From: an uncultured Porphyromonas sp.
GTDB taxonomy: Bacteria; Bacteroidota; Bacteroidia; Bacteroidales; Porphyromonadaceae
DNA length: 64,000 nucleotides
Assembly: GCF_900541275.1 (NCBI RefSeq)
Contig: NZ_UQJH01000006.1
Coordinates: 24,015 to 88,014, forward strand
Direction of reading: 5' to 3'
Positions 34,713-43,663 of this stretch are shown piece by piece. Numbering within the stretch: position 1 is the stretch's first letter; each line of letters starts with the position of its first letter. The notes below the pieces were generated by a model. That model worked only from the letters and a program-made list of their open reading frames with translations. It ran no database searches and was not told where the DNA came from. The position numbers were made by a program, and so were the translations under genes.

Positions 34713-37010
34713 ATGAAAAATCTTATCTCCAGACTTCTGTCTGTCGGAGCTCTCAGCGGAGCTCTCCTCCTCGGCGCCAGCGCCCAGGATGTCTCTCAGG
34801 AGTACGATCTGGATGCTGTGGAGGTCCTCGGCATCCGCCCCGGACAGCTCACCCCGGTCACCAAGCAGACGATCAAGCTCCCCGAGCTGAAGCTCCATAC
34901 CACGGCGTGGGACGTGCCTACGCTCCTCCGCGGCACCCCCTCCCTCCTGATCACTCAGGATGCCGGCACGATGGGCGGCTACACCGGCTTCTCCATCCGT
35001 GGTGTCGACCCCTCGCGTGTCAATATCACCGTCAATGGCGTCCCGGTCAATGACTCCGAGAGCCAGGCGGTCTTCTGGGCCAATATGCCCGACTTCGGCA
35101 GCCGTCTCTCCGATATCGTCATCGTCCGCGGTGCCGGGTCGTCCACCTTCGGCGCCGGAGCCTTCGGTGCGACGATGGATATGCGCATCGCCATCCCCGA
35201 GGCCGAGGCCGGTGGTAGTGTCTCCACCTACTGGGGCTCCTACGGTATGCGCCGCGATATGGTGCACCTCACTACAGGAGCTCTGGCGGGCAATTGGCGC
35301 TTCGGTGGTTTCCTCTCCCGCACGTCCGGCAATGGATACCGGGATCGTAGCGGAAACAAGGGATTCTCCTACCTCCTCCAGGCCTACAAGGGGGGCGACA
35401 ATTACTCCCTCCAGCTGATCCACAATCTCGGTGACCAGCATACTCAAGTCGCGTGGACAGGAGTCAATCAGTCCATGATAGACTCTTATGGTCGTCGCTA
35501 CAATCCGGATGGGCTGATGAATAAGGGCGAGAAAGAACTCTCCAAGCAGCTCTTCTACTCCGACCAGACCGACAACTACCGCCAGAGCCACACCTATGCC
35601 ATCCTCAAGCATCAGCCGACGGACAACTTCAGCTACGATGTGACCCTCCACTACACTCGTGGTAAGGGATTTACCCGAGAGTATAAGAATGAGCGCAAGC
35701 TCCGGGAGTACTTCGTCGTCCCGATGAGCAACAAGACAAAGGCTGACCTTGTGCGAGAGAAGTACCTCGACAACCATTTCGCCGGTGGGATCTTCAATGC
35801 TATGTGGACCGGTGAGAAGGGGCGTATCAACTTTGGTCTCTCCGGAAATCACTACTGGGGCGACCACTATGGCATCCTCCCCTGGGTCGACGGGATTGCG
35901 AAGGGGACGAAGACTGAGTTTGGTCCCTTCTACCCCAATTCAGAGTACTACCGCAACTCCTCCGCCGTCACCGGCATCGCTACCTACCTCAAGGGCGAGT
36001 GGAATATCACCGACCATCTCCTCGCCTATGGTGACGTGATGTACCGCTACTCCCGCACCACCATGCACGGACTCTCCGACAAGAAGTCCGATAAGACCGG
36101 CAAGATGGATGTCCTCAACTTTGATGGCGCCAACGCTCCGACCTACAACTTTGTCCTCCCTAAGGTTGGATTCAACTTCCACCCCTCACGCAACCACTCC
36201 TACTACATCTCCTACACGACTGCAGCCAAGGAGCCCAATCGCAAGATGTTCACCGAGAGTCGTGAGTACGATGACAAGGGAAATGAGATCCTCCCCCGCC
36301 CCGAGTACATGGGCGACCTCGAGATCGGCACCGAGCAGACGTGGGGACCGGTGAGCCTCTTCGTAAACGGCTACTTCATGCACTACAAGGATCAGATCGT
36401 CCCCAACGGCAAGCTCAGCGACGTGGGTGAGCTACTGATGGTCAATGTCCCCAAGAGCTACCGCTCAGGTGTGGAGATGGGCTTTGACTGGCAGATCATC
36501 AAGCAGCTGCGCCTCTCTGCCAATGCGACCCTCTCCCGCAATCGGATCCTTGACTACACCTACTCTGAGAGCGTTTATGACGCCTCTTGGGAGTGGGCAC
36601 GCCTGAAGGACTACAAGATGGATGAGACACCCATTGCCAACAGCCCCTCCGTCATTGCCAACCACGCCCTCACCTGGATGCCTCTTGACAATCTCTACAT
36701 CGACTTCTCCGGCACCTACGTTGGCGCGCGCTACGTGGACAACAGTGGGTATGAGGGACATCGCCTACCGGGCTACTACACCGGAAGCCTGATGGCTAAG
36801 TACGGGATCGACCTAAAGAGTCACCGCTCCCTCGACCTGAGCCTGCAGCTGCTCAACCTCTTCAGCAGCAGCTACTCCACCTATGGCTACATCTACGATG
36901 CCTACAGTCTGCTGGATGAGACCGGCAAGGAGGTAAGTCGCGATCAAGACCTGAGACAATTCCCCGCCGCACCGATCCACTTCGTAGCCGGCGCCACCTA
37001 TACCTTCTGA
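34713..37010 (+). CDS. TonB-dependent outer-membrane receptor, thiamine-regulated
   Basis: This 765-residue receptor has a signal peptide (MKNLISRLLSVGALSGALLL, ending GASAQ), a plug domain (TLLRGTPSLLI, GFSIRGVDPSRVNITVNG, IVRGAGSSTFGAGAFGATM), and a 22-strand barrel ending in the C-terminal FVAGATYTF with terminal Phe. No SusD partner or N-terminal carboxypeptidase-like domain is present, so it is a classical TonB receptor. Its TPP riboswitch points to thiamine or a thiamine precursor as the cargo. It stands alone, with no pnuT or thi gene beside it. The substrate assignment is inference from the riboswitch. Confidence 0.9.
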   Translation: MKNLISRLLSVGALSGALLLGASAQDVSQEYDLDAVEVLGIRPGQLTPVTKQTIKLPELKLHTTAWDVPTLLRGTPSLLITQDAGTMGGYTGFSIRGVDPSRVNITVNGVPVNDSESQAVFWANMPDFGSRLSDIVIVRGAGSSTFGAGAFGATMDMRIAIPEAEAGGSVSTYWGSYGMRRDMVHLTTGALAGNWRFGGFLSRTSGNGYRDRSGNKGFSYLLQAYKGGDNYSLQLIHNLGDQHTQVAWTGVNQSMIDSYGRRYNPDGLMNKGEKELSKQLFYSDQTDNYRQSHTYAILKHQPTDNFSYDVTLHYTRGKGFTREYKNERKLREYFVVPMSNKTKADLVREKYLDNHFAGGIFNAMWTGEKGRINFGLSGNHYWGDHYGILPWVDGIAKGTKTEFGPFYPNSEYYRNSSAVTGIATYLKGEWNITDHLLAYGDVMYRYSRTTMHGLSDKKSDKTGKMDVLNFDGANAPTYNFVLPKVGFNFHPSRNHSYYISYTTAAKEPNRKMFTESREYDDKGNEILPRPEYMGDLEIGTEQTWGPVSLFVNGYFMHYKDQIVPNGKLSDVGELLMVNVPKSYRSGVEMGFDWQIIKQLRLSANATLSRNRILDYTYSESVYDASWEWARLKDYKMDETPIANSPSVIANHALTWMPLDNLYIDFSGTYVGARYVDNSGYEGHRLPGYYTGSLMAKYGIDLKSHRSLDLSLQLLNLFSSSYSTYGYIYDAYSLLDETGKEVSRDQDLRQFPAAPIHFVAGATYTF

Positions 37011-37043
37011 TAGGTCTATTTACTCCTAACTAAAGCGTGATGG

Positions 37044-37082
37044 GCTCCCCACTCTGATCTTCAGAGCGGGGAGCTTTTTTTT
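37044..37082 (+). terminator. Rho-independent terminator of the TonB receptor
   Basis: GCTCCCC.CTCTGA pairs with TCAGAG.GGGGAGC around a TCT loop (37044-37074) and is followed by eight T's. Confidence 0.93.
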
Positions 37083-37104
37083 GCGCGGTCGCTCTCGGGT
37101 AAAT

Positions 37105-37142
37105 CTAATACCGATATTAGTGATCACTAATATCGGTAAAAG
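37105..37142. repeat. 22-bp-period palindrome array (two units)
   Basis: CTAATACCGATATTAG (37105-37120), spacer TGATCA and CTAATATCGGTAAAAG (37127-37142) give a perfect 30-bp palindrome (37109-37138). The last unit carries the same decayed arm and AAATTCC tail as the 31152 copy. It lies between the TonB receptor terminator and the purL promoter. Confidence 0.9.
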
Positions 37143-37266
37143 AAATTCCCTACTCCCAGCGACCCGGTAGAGGGTGATGAGAGGAGGGCTTTCGGTGACT
37201 GTAAGGTCCTCGTGCCACATTCCAATGATTTTTCTTGGGGTGGGGCTGTGAAGTCAAAGAATTTGG

Positions 37267-37274
37267 TAGCTTTG
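37267..37274 (+). promoter_or_regulatory. -7 promoter box for purL
   Basis: TAGCTTTG matches TAnnTTTG, 92 nt before the purL ATG. The rest of the 356-bp gap upstream holds the terminator and palindrome array. Confidence 0.5.
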
Positions 37275-37366
37275 TGATGGGCTTTGCCGGAGGATCGCTC
37301 ACCCGCCATCAGGTGAGCGATTCCGAGGGTGAGGTACCCGCTTCCATACATAAGAGAGACTGAGAT

Positions 37367-40300
37367 ATGATATCTTTTTTCCGCAACTTCGGTACGGTCT
37401 ATGCCGTACAGCACACCGCACCCCTGTCCGAGGAGGATCACAAGACCCTCGGCTGGCTCTTTGACGGAGCCACGGAGGTCAAGGCTCCACTTGCGGGCAC
37501 CTTCATCGGTCCGCGGGCGGAGATGATCACCCCGTGGAGTACCAATGCGACCGAGATCGCCCACACTGTCGGCATCGACTCCGTCGAGCGGGTGGAGGCC
37601 TTCCTCGAGGCTGAGCCGGGCGTGCCCTACGATAGGATGCTGCTGCGGCAGTACGAGACGCTGGACGAGGGACTCTTCGACACCAAGATCGAGAAGGCTC
37701 CCCTCCTGCCGGTGGAGGATCTGCGGAAGTACAATAGCGAGGAGGGTCTCGCTCTCTCCGATGAGGAGATCGACTACCTCGAGGGGGTGGCACGGGAGCT
37801 GGGGCGTCCGCTCACGGATGCGGAGCTCTTCGGCTTCTCGCAGGTGAATAGCGAGCACTGCCGGCACAAGATCTTTGGCGGCACCTTCGTCATCGACGGG
37901 GAGGAGATGCCGGAGAGCCTCTTCGGGATGATCAAGAAGACGAGTAAGCTCAATCCCAATGGCATCGTCTCTGCTTATGCAGATAATGTCGCCTTTGTGG
38001 AGGGACCGGAGGCGGAGTTTTTTGCCCCGGAGCGGATGGACCGCCCCGACCTCTACCGCACCGAGGAGACCGAGACGGTGCTGGCGCTGAAGGCTGAGAC
38101 GCACAATTTCCCCACCACCGTGGAGCCCTTCAATGGTGCAGCCACCGGCTCCGGCGGCGAGATCCGCGACCGGCTCGCCGGGGGTAAGGCGTGCCTACCC
38201 CTCGCCGGTGCTGCGGTCTACATGACGCCCTACACCCGGCTCGACAAGTCGCGTCGCTGGGAGAGCGCCATCACTGCCCGCCCCTGGCTCTACCAGACGC
38301 CTCAGGAGATCCTGACGAAGGCGAGCAACGGGGCATCGGACTTTGGAAATAAGTTTGGCCAGCCCTTGATCGTCGGTTCGCTCCTCACCTTTGAGCACCG
38401 GGAGGGCAGCGAAGTATGGGGGTACGACAAGGTGATCATGCTCGCCGGCGGTGTCGGTCTCGCACGGAAGCGCGATGCCGAGAAGGGCAAGGCCGAGGAG
38501 GGCGATGCCATCGTCGTGATGGGGGGAGACAACTACCGGATCGGTATGGGTGGTGGCGCTGTCTCGTCGGTAAATACCGGCAGCTACGCTGACGCCATTG
38601 AGCTCAATGCAATCCAGCGCTCCAATCCTGAGATGCAGAAGCGGGTCGCCAACGTCGTCCGAGCCATGGCGGAGGGGAAGCGGAATCCGATCATCTCCAT
38701 CCATGACCACGGTGCCGGAGGGCATCTCAATTGCCTCTCCGAGCTGGTGGAGGAGACCGGTGGAGAGATCGACATCGACCGCCTGCCGATCGGTGACCCG
38801 ACGCTCTCTGACAAGGAGATCCTGAGCAATGAGTCGCAGGAGCGTATGGGCATCCTGATCCATAAGGAGGACCTCGAGGACGTGCGCGCCATTGCCGAGC
38901 GGGAGCGTGCCCCCTTCTACCCCGTAGGGGAGGCCAAGGCGAGCGGGAAGCTGGTCTTTGACCACCAGGAGACAGGCGCACCGGCGGCGCTGGATCTGCG
39001 GCTGAGCCACCTCTTCGGCTCCGCCCCCAAGACGATTATGGAGGATGAGACAAGGGAGACCACCTTTGCCGACCCCGACAAGAGTCCGCTCGCCGGACGG
39101 AAGCTCGCTGATGTCATCGCCGACGTGCAGCGGCTCGAGAGCGTCGGCTCCAAGGACTGGCTGACGAATAAGGTGGACCGCTCCGTCACCGGCAAGGTGG
39201 CGCGCCAGCAGTGCTGCGGTCCGCTCCAGCTGCCCCTCTCTGACCTCGGTGCCGTGGCGCTCGACTATCGGGGGGAGGCGGGTATGGCGATGGCCCTCGG
39301 TCACGCACCGGTGGCAGCGATGATCTCCGCTGAGGCGGGCTCCCGTCTCGCCATCGCCGAGTCGCTGACCAATATCGTCGGGGCACCCCTACGGAAGGGG
39401 CTCGAGAGCGTATCGCTCTCCGCCAACTGGATGTGGCCCTGTCGCAACCCCGGTGAGGATGCCCGGCTCTACGCTGCCGTCAGGGCGGCATCCGACTTTG
39501 CCATAGCCCTCGGGATCAATATCCCGACCGGCAAGGACTCCCTCTCGATGACCCAGACCTACCCCGACGGGCAGCGGGTCACCGCTCCCGGTACACTGAT
39601 CGTCACTGCGGGAGCCGAGGTCACCGACGTCCGCCGGATCCCCGACCCGGTGCTGAAGGATGCCCCGGGGAGCGCCGTGCTGTACGTCGACTTCTCCTTC
39701 TGCAATCGTCACCTCGGAGGCTCTGCTCTCTACCAGACGCTCGGCAAGGTGGGCTCCACTGCGCCCGACATCGTGGACCTGGACTACTTTGCTGACGCCT
39801 TCGGTGCGATCCAGGAGCTGGTCAATGAGGGGAAGATCCTAGCGATCCACGACCTGTCCGCCGGCGGTCTCGTCACCGCTCTCCTCGAGATGTGCTATGC
39901 GCGCACCGAGGGTGGGCTGCAGCTCTCAGCCGATCTCCTCAGTGAGGGACCGCTGGAGGAGGTGCTCTTTGCCGAGAATCCAGGCGTGCTGATCCAGGTG
40001 GCTGACCCGGAGGGCGTGATGAAGTCACTCGAGGAGGCGGGTGTCGCCTCTGTCATCGCCGCCCTCCCGATCAAGGAGCGGCTGATGCGCATCGGCAAGG
40101 AGGAGATAGACATCGATGAGATGCGCCGTGCCTGGCAGACGCCGTCGCGCCTTATGGAGCCTGAGCAGGCGTCCAAGGGGTGCGCTGAGTCGAGGGCAAG
40201 GGAGCAGCTCGCTCAGCCGCTGGACTACAGGCTACGTCCCGGGCAGAGACGCACGCTCGCTGACTACGGCAAGAGCCGGGATCGGAAGGAGCGGAGCGGC

Positions 40301-41041
40301 ATCACCTGCGCCATCATCCGCGACAAGGGGACCAATGGCGAGCGAGAGATGGCCTACGCCCTTTGGCTGGCCGGCTTCGACGTGCGGGATGTCCACATGA
40401 GCGACCTGATGAGCGGTCGCGAGACACTGGAGGAGTGCCGTATGATCGTCTTCTGTGGAGGCTTCTCCCACAGCGATGTGCTGGGGGCGGCTACCGGCTT
40501 TGCCGCAGGCTTCCGGTACAACGACCGAGCCAGCGAGGCGCTGCGGAAGTTTTACGCCCGCCCCGACACCCTCTCACTCGGTATCTGCAACGGCTGTCAG
40601 CTGATGGGGAAGCTGGACCTCCTCTACGGCGAGGAGCGGAGCTTCCGTCTGCTGCACAATGAGAGCGGAAAATTTGAGTCCACCTTCCTCACCCTCGAGA
40701 TCCCCGAGACGAATAGCGTGATGCTCGGCAGCCTTGCCGGCACGAAGCTCGGTTGCTGGGTGGCACACGGTGAGGGACGCTTTGACCTCTCAGCAGACCC
40801 CCACAGCTACTCGGTGGCTGTCCGCTACGGCTACGAGGCCTACCCGGGCAATCCCAATGGCTCACCCGACCGCATTGCGGCGCTTGTGAGCGACGACGGG
40901 CGTCATCTCGCGATGATGCCCCACCCTGAGCGTTCCGTCTTCCCCTGGCAGTGTGGGTACTACCCTGAGGCGGGGGACGAGGTGACGCCATGGTTTGAGG
41001 CTTTTGTCAATGCCTACGAGTGGTGTCGGGCACACTGCTGA
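37367..41041 (+). CDS. purL: Phosphoribosylformylglycinamidine synthase, single-chain form
   Basis: This enzyme makes FGAM from FGAR, glutamine and ATP in purine synthesis. The 1224-residue chain is the large form that fuses all subunits: a PurS-like N-terminus, two AIRS-type ATPase halves (SQVNSEHCRHKIF, ETHNFPTTVEPFNGAATG, HDLSAGGLVTALLEM) and a C-terminal class I glutaminase (residues about 960-1224). The nucleophile is Cys1074 in LGICNGCQLMG, and the partner His and Glu are in MMPHPERSVFPWQ. It is followed after 29 nt by a run of DUF805 genes with which it may be cotranscribed. Confidence 0.97.
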   Translation: MISFFRNFGTVYAVQHTAPLSEEDHKTLGWLFDGATEVKAPLAGTFIGPRAEMITPWSTNATEIAHTVGIDSVERVEAFLEAEPGVPYDRMLLRQYETLDEGLFDTKIEKAPLLPVEDLRKYNSEEGLALSDEEIDYLEGVARELGRPLTDAELFGFSQVNSEHCRHKIFGGTFVIDGEEMPESLFGMIKKTSKLNPNGIVSAYADNVAFVEGPEAEFFAPERMDRPDLYRTEETETVLALKAETHNFPTTVEPFNGAATGSGGEIRDRLAGGKACLPLAGAAVYMTPYTRLDKSRRWESAITARPWLYQTPQEILTKASNGASDFGNKFGQPLIVGSLLTFEHREGSEVWGYDKVIMLAGGVGLARKRDAEKGKAEEGDAIVVMGGDNYRIGMGGGAVSSVNTGSYADAIELNAIQRSNPEMQKRVANVVRAMAEGKRNPIISIHDHGAGGHLNCLSELVEETGGEIDIDRLPIGDPTLSDKEILSNESQERMGILIHKEDLEDVRAIAERERAPFYPVGEAKASGKLVFDHQETGAPAALDLRLSHLFGSAPKTIMEDETRETTFADPDKSPLAGRKLADVIADVQRLESVGSKDWLTNKVDRSVTGKVARQQCCGPLQLPLSDLGAVALDYRGEAGMAMALGHAPVAAMISAEAGSRLAIAESLTNIVGAPLRKGLESVSLSANWMWPCRNPGEDARLYAAVRAASDFAIALGINIPTGKDSLSMTQTYPDGQRVTAPGTLIVTAGAEVTDVRRIPDPVLKDAPGSAVLYVDFSFCNRHLGGSALYQTLGKVGSTAPDIVDLDYFADAFGAIQELVNEGKILAIHDLSAGGLVTALLEMCYARTEGGLQLSADLLSEGPLEEVLFAENPGVLIQVADPEGVMKSLEEAGVASVIAALPIKERLMRIGKEEIDIDEMRRAWQTPSRLMEPEQASKGCAESRAREQLAQPLDYRLRPGQRRTLADYGKSRDRKERSGITCAIIRDKGTNGEREMAYALWLAGFDVRDVHMSDLMSGRETLEECRMIVFCGGFSHSDVLGAATGFAAGFRYNDRASEALRKFYARPDTLSLGICNGCQLMGKLDLLYGEERSFRLLHNESGKFESTFLTLEIPETNSVMLGSLAGTKLGCWVAHGEGRFDLSADPHSYSVAVRYGYEAYPGNPNGSPDRIAALVSDDGRHLAMMPHPERSVFPWQCGYYPEAGDEVTPWFEAFVNAYEWCRAHC

Positions 41042-41070
41042 GCAGGCTTATATTATAGACTTCATCTATC

Positions 41071-41724
41071 ATGAGTAAAACGAATCATCAACAGGCGGAG
41101 AAGCCGCGATCACATCAGTACGTCGATGAGGAGTACTCCGCACCGGCGATACAGGAGGAGCCTCGGAGCCTCTGGGGCTGGTTTGTCCGCTGCATCACGA
41201 CCCGCTATGCCGACCTGAGTGGTCGGGCGCGTCGCTTCGCCTTCTGGAGCTTTGTCACTTTCTACGCTGTCTTCGTACTGCTGGCGGTGCTGATCTGTTG
41301 CGTGGAGACCTACTTCTCGATCAAGGGGTATGGACCCTCCGAGGTGGAGCTGAGCAATCCCGGCTTCTACCTCGACATGGCACAGGGGACCTGGACCTTC
41401 TGGCTCATACCGCTGGTGCTGGCGATCTTCTTCATCCCCATGGTGACGGTGACGGTGCGACGCTTCCACGACGTGGGCATATCGACCGGGGTCTTCCTGA
41501 TCCTCTTTGCGGTGCAGTTCTTCTTCCTCGTCATGGGGCTGATCGACAGCGACATCGCTGAGGGCGAGCTGGAGGCGACGCTCAACTTCATCTCCGAGCT
41601 GGTGGTCTGTGGCTTCCATCTCTTTGTTGTCGTGGTGGCGCTGATGCCGGGGAAGAATGGACCCAATAGGTACGGTCCTGACCCGAAGCGCCGCGGGGCA
41701 CAGATGGACATCGAGATCGTCTGA
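41071..41724 (+). CDS. DUF805 membrane protein (paralogue 1 of 4)
   Basis: DUF805 proteins are small inner-membrane proteins of unknown function. This 217-residue copy has the family signature LSGRARRFAFWSF before the first membrane segment, four hydrophobic helices (about residues 56-80, 105-135, 145-165, 180-195) and the closing KNGPNRYGPDPK motif. The N-terminal 40 residues are hydrophilic and unlike the other copies. It starts 29 nt after purL. Confidence 0.85.
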   Translation: MSKTNHQQAEKPRSHQYVDEEYSAPAIQEEPRSLWGWFVRCITTRYADLSGRARRFAFWSFVTFYAVFVLLAVLICCVETYFSIKGYGPSEVELSNPGFYLDMAQGTWTFWLIPLVLAIFFIPMVTVTVRRFHDVGISTGVFLILFAVQFFFLVMGLIDSDIAEGELEATLNFISELVVCGFHLFVVVVALMPGKNGPNRYGPDPKRRGAQMDIEIV

Positions 41725-41740
41725 CCCGGTGGCTGACCTC

Positions 41741-42349
41741 ATGGAGCAAGCTCCCCGCATACCGGGAGAGCGACACCTGACGCTGTGGAGCTACTTCTGG
41801 ACCGCGCTCACGCGCCGGTATGGTAGCTTCGGCGGGCGGTCGCGGAGGCTGGAGTTTTGGAGCTACTACCTCTTCGTCGTCCTCTTTTACCTCCTCATCC
41901 TTGCAGCGCAGGCACTACTGGACGGGGTGGAAGTGACGAAGGCGACACTGATCACCCCCTTCGGCATAGAGGGGATCCTCTCCGGCTACGGCGACCGACC
42001 CTACTTCGATGCGCCGGTGCTGGTGTGGGTGATCCGGCTGCTCTCCGTCGTGCTCTTTGTCCCGACGCTCGCCGTGAGCTGTAGGCGGTACCACGATGTG
42101 GGGCTGCCAGCGTGGCTCTTTTGGATACTCCGCGGGACGGCACTCGCCTGGGCGACAGTCGTGGCGCTGAGGTATGGTGCAGCAGACCTCGGGAGCTCCC
42201 TCTTCCGGGTGCTCTCCATTGTCGTCGGGGTCGTCGCCCTCGCTGACCTCGTAATCCACCTCCTGCCGGGGCAGAAGGGAACTAATAAATATGGTCCCGA
42301 CCCCCGACAGAGCCTGCCACCGCGGCCGGAGGAGGAGGTTTTGCGGTAG
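41741..42349 (+). CDS. DUF805 membrane protein (paralogue 2 of 4)
   Basis: This copy of about 202 residues carries FGGRSRRLEFWSYYLF, several membrane helices, the middle motif VSCRRYHDVGLPAWLF and the ending GTNKYGPDPR. The ATG at 41741 (MEQAPRIPGERHLTLW) is preferred; a GTG at 41729 is also in frame. Translation upstream of these would overlap paralogue 1 and is not family-like. It starts 16 nt after the stop of paralogue 1. Confidence 0.83.
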   Translation: MEQAPRIPGERHLTLWSYFWTALTRRYGSFGGRSRRLEFWSYYLFVVLFYLLILAAQALLDGVEVTKATLITPFGIEGILSGYGDRPYFDAPVLVWVIRLLSVVLFVPTLAVSCRRYHDVGLPAWLFWILRGTALAWATVVALRYGAADLGSSLFRVLSIVVGVVALADLVIHLLPGQKGTNKYGPDPRQSLPPRPEEEVLR

Positions 42350-42366
42350 AAATAAATTGGTATCTT

Positions 42367-42405
42367 TATCCTGTCTCTCAGCTAAGGGAGGCAGGATATT
42401 TTTTT
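42367..42405 (+). terminator. Internal terminator-like hairpin between DUF805 copies 2 and 3
   Basis: TATCCTG (42367-42373) pairs with CAGGATA (42392-42398), with an inner CTC/GAG pair, and is followed by seven T's. It could attenuate transcription into copies 3 and 4. Confidence 0.75.
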
Positions 42406-42418
42406 GCACTCAACTATT

Positions 42419-42940
42419 ATGATACCAAGCAAGCAAGTAGAGGAGCAGGAGTCACTCTTCCGGATCTTTATCTCATGTATGACTCGCAGGTGTGTCACCT
42501 TTACAGGCAGGGCACGGAGGAGGGAATTTTGGGGGTATATGCTCTTTGCGATCCTCTTTGGGGGATTGCTGTGCGGCATCGTCGCCGGGGCGTCCTCTCT
42601 CGGATGGATAGACGTCACGGACCCGCTCGCCGGCTCAGGCGTCATCATCACCTGTATCGTCGGGCTGCTCGCCCTCTGGCTCCTCCTCGCGGGGATGGCT
42701 GTGGCGGTGCGTCGCTTCCATGACTGCAACCTGCCTGCCTGGCCCGTCCTGCTGGGTATGCTGCTCGTCCTGCTGCCGATCCCGCTCTTCTTCACCCCCT
42801 ATGGCGGTCTCGGGGGACCGGGATTCTTTGTCCTGTCGATGCTCCTCGCCGCCTGCGCGCTGATCTTCATCCTCGGCGTGGCGATCATCCCCGGTGGTAA
42901 GAAAAAGAATAAGTACGGTCTCGCTCCCAAGGGCGAGTGA
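42419..42940 (+). CDS. DUF805 membrane protein (paralogue 3 of 4)
   Basis: This copy of about 173 residues is the shortest. It has FTGRARRREFWGYMLF, three or four membrane helices (including LLALWLLLAGMAVAVRRFHD) and the end KKKNKYGLAPKGE, where the usual GPNxYGPDP is altered. The start at 42419 (ATG, MIPSKQVEEQESLFRIF) follows the internal terminator hairpin. It may have its own promoter, but none is clear. Confidence 0.82.
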   Translation: MIPSKQVEEQESLFRIFISCMTRRCVTFTGRARRREFWGYMLFAILFGGLLCGIVAGASSLGWIDVTDPLAGSGVIITCIVGLLALWLLLAGMAVAVRRFHDCNLPAWPVLLGMLLVLLPIPLFFTPYGGLGGPGFFVLSMLLAACALIFILGVAIIPGGKKKNKYGLAPKGE

Positions 42941-42971
42941 TATACTCATAACCTCAAATACAAACTTGACA

Positions 42972-43586
42972 ATGGAAGTGATCCAAAACAACAACACCGC
43001 CCCTCAGGGCGAAAATCTCTCTGTCTGGGGCTACTTCGTCCGCTGCATCACGAAGAAGTACTCTGACTTCTCCGGACGTGCGCGCCGCAAGGAGTGGTGG
43101 AGCTTTGCGCTCTTCGAGTTACTCATCACCTCGCTCCTGTCCATCCCCATGGGGATGACCTTTGGCAAAGATCTCGCTGCTGACCCGGAGATAGCGCAGT
43201 ATATGGCACAGAACCCTGGTGACAAGGAGTACATTTATTCTCTTATGGGTGGAAATCTTTTCTTCTGGGCTTTGACGATCGTGGGGATCCTGCTACTGGC
43301 GCCGACGCTGGCGGTAGGCTGTCGTCGCTTCCACGATGTGGGACTCTCCACCGGTCTCTTCTGGGTGGTCGGCGGGCTGTCGGTCCTCAGTACCATTATC
43401 AGCCTGCTTATGGTGATCGCTCCGGGAGTCATCCCCCAAGCTTTGACAGGTATTGTCTCTTTCCTTTCAATGCTCGCCGGACTGGCTATGCTGGTTGTCG
43501 CCTTTATCCCCGGCAAGACCGGACCCAACGCCTACGGGCCTGATCCCAAACCCGCCCCCACCTATGAGGGCTACGGTCAGATCTGA
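42972..43586 (+). CDS. DUF805 membrane protein (paralogue 4 of 4)
   Basis: This 204-residue copy begins MEVIQNNNTAPQGENLSVWG and has FSGRARRKEWWSFALF, VGCRRFHDVGLSTGLFW and KTGPNAYGPDPKPAP. Its N-terminal WGYFVRCITKKYSDFSGR resembles WGWFVRCITTRYADLSGR in paralogue 1 closely, so these two may be the most recent duplicates. It starts 31 nt after paralogue 3 and ends at a strong bidirectional terminator. Confidence 0.85.
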   Translation: MEVIQNNNTAPQGENLSVWGYFVRCITKKYSDFSGRARRKEWWSFALFELLITSLLSIPMGMTFGKDLAADPEIAQYMAQNPGDKEYIYSLMGGNLFFWALTIVGILLLAPTLAVGCRRFHDVGLSTGLFWVVGGLSVLSTIISLLMVIAPGVIPQALTGIVSFLSMLAGLAMLVVAFIPGKTGPNAYGPDPKPAPTYEGYGQI

Positions 43587-43603
43587 TCGGTAAGGGGAAA
43601 AGC

Positions 43604-43646
43604 AAAAGAGAGGCTGTGCCGCAAGTCGCGACACAGCCTCTCTTTT
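43604..43646. terminator. Bidirectional terminator between DUF805 genes and gpmA
   Basis: A perfect 15-bp stem (AAAAGAGAGGCTGTG at 43604-43618 with 43632-43646) serves both convergent genes. Confidence 0.93.
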
Positions 43647-43663
43647 AGTATGATGGGGGAAGC

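Noticed and set aside
34662..35867. 401-residue open frame on the minus strand
   Set aside because: It lies opposite the TonB receptor, and its product is a low-complexity Val/Glu/Leu/Asp mixture with no family motifs. It is a shadow frame caused by the codon bias.
37127..38104. 325-residue minus-strand frame over the purL start
   Set aside because: It overlaps purL and the palindrome array and has no recognisable domain; the purL frame is clearly the coding one.
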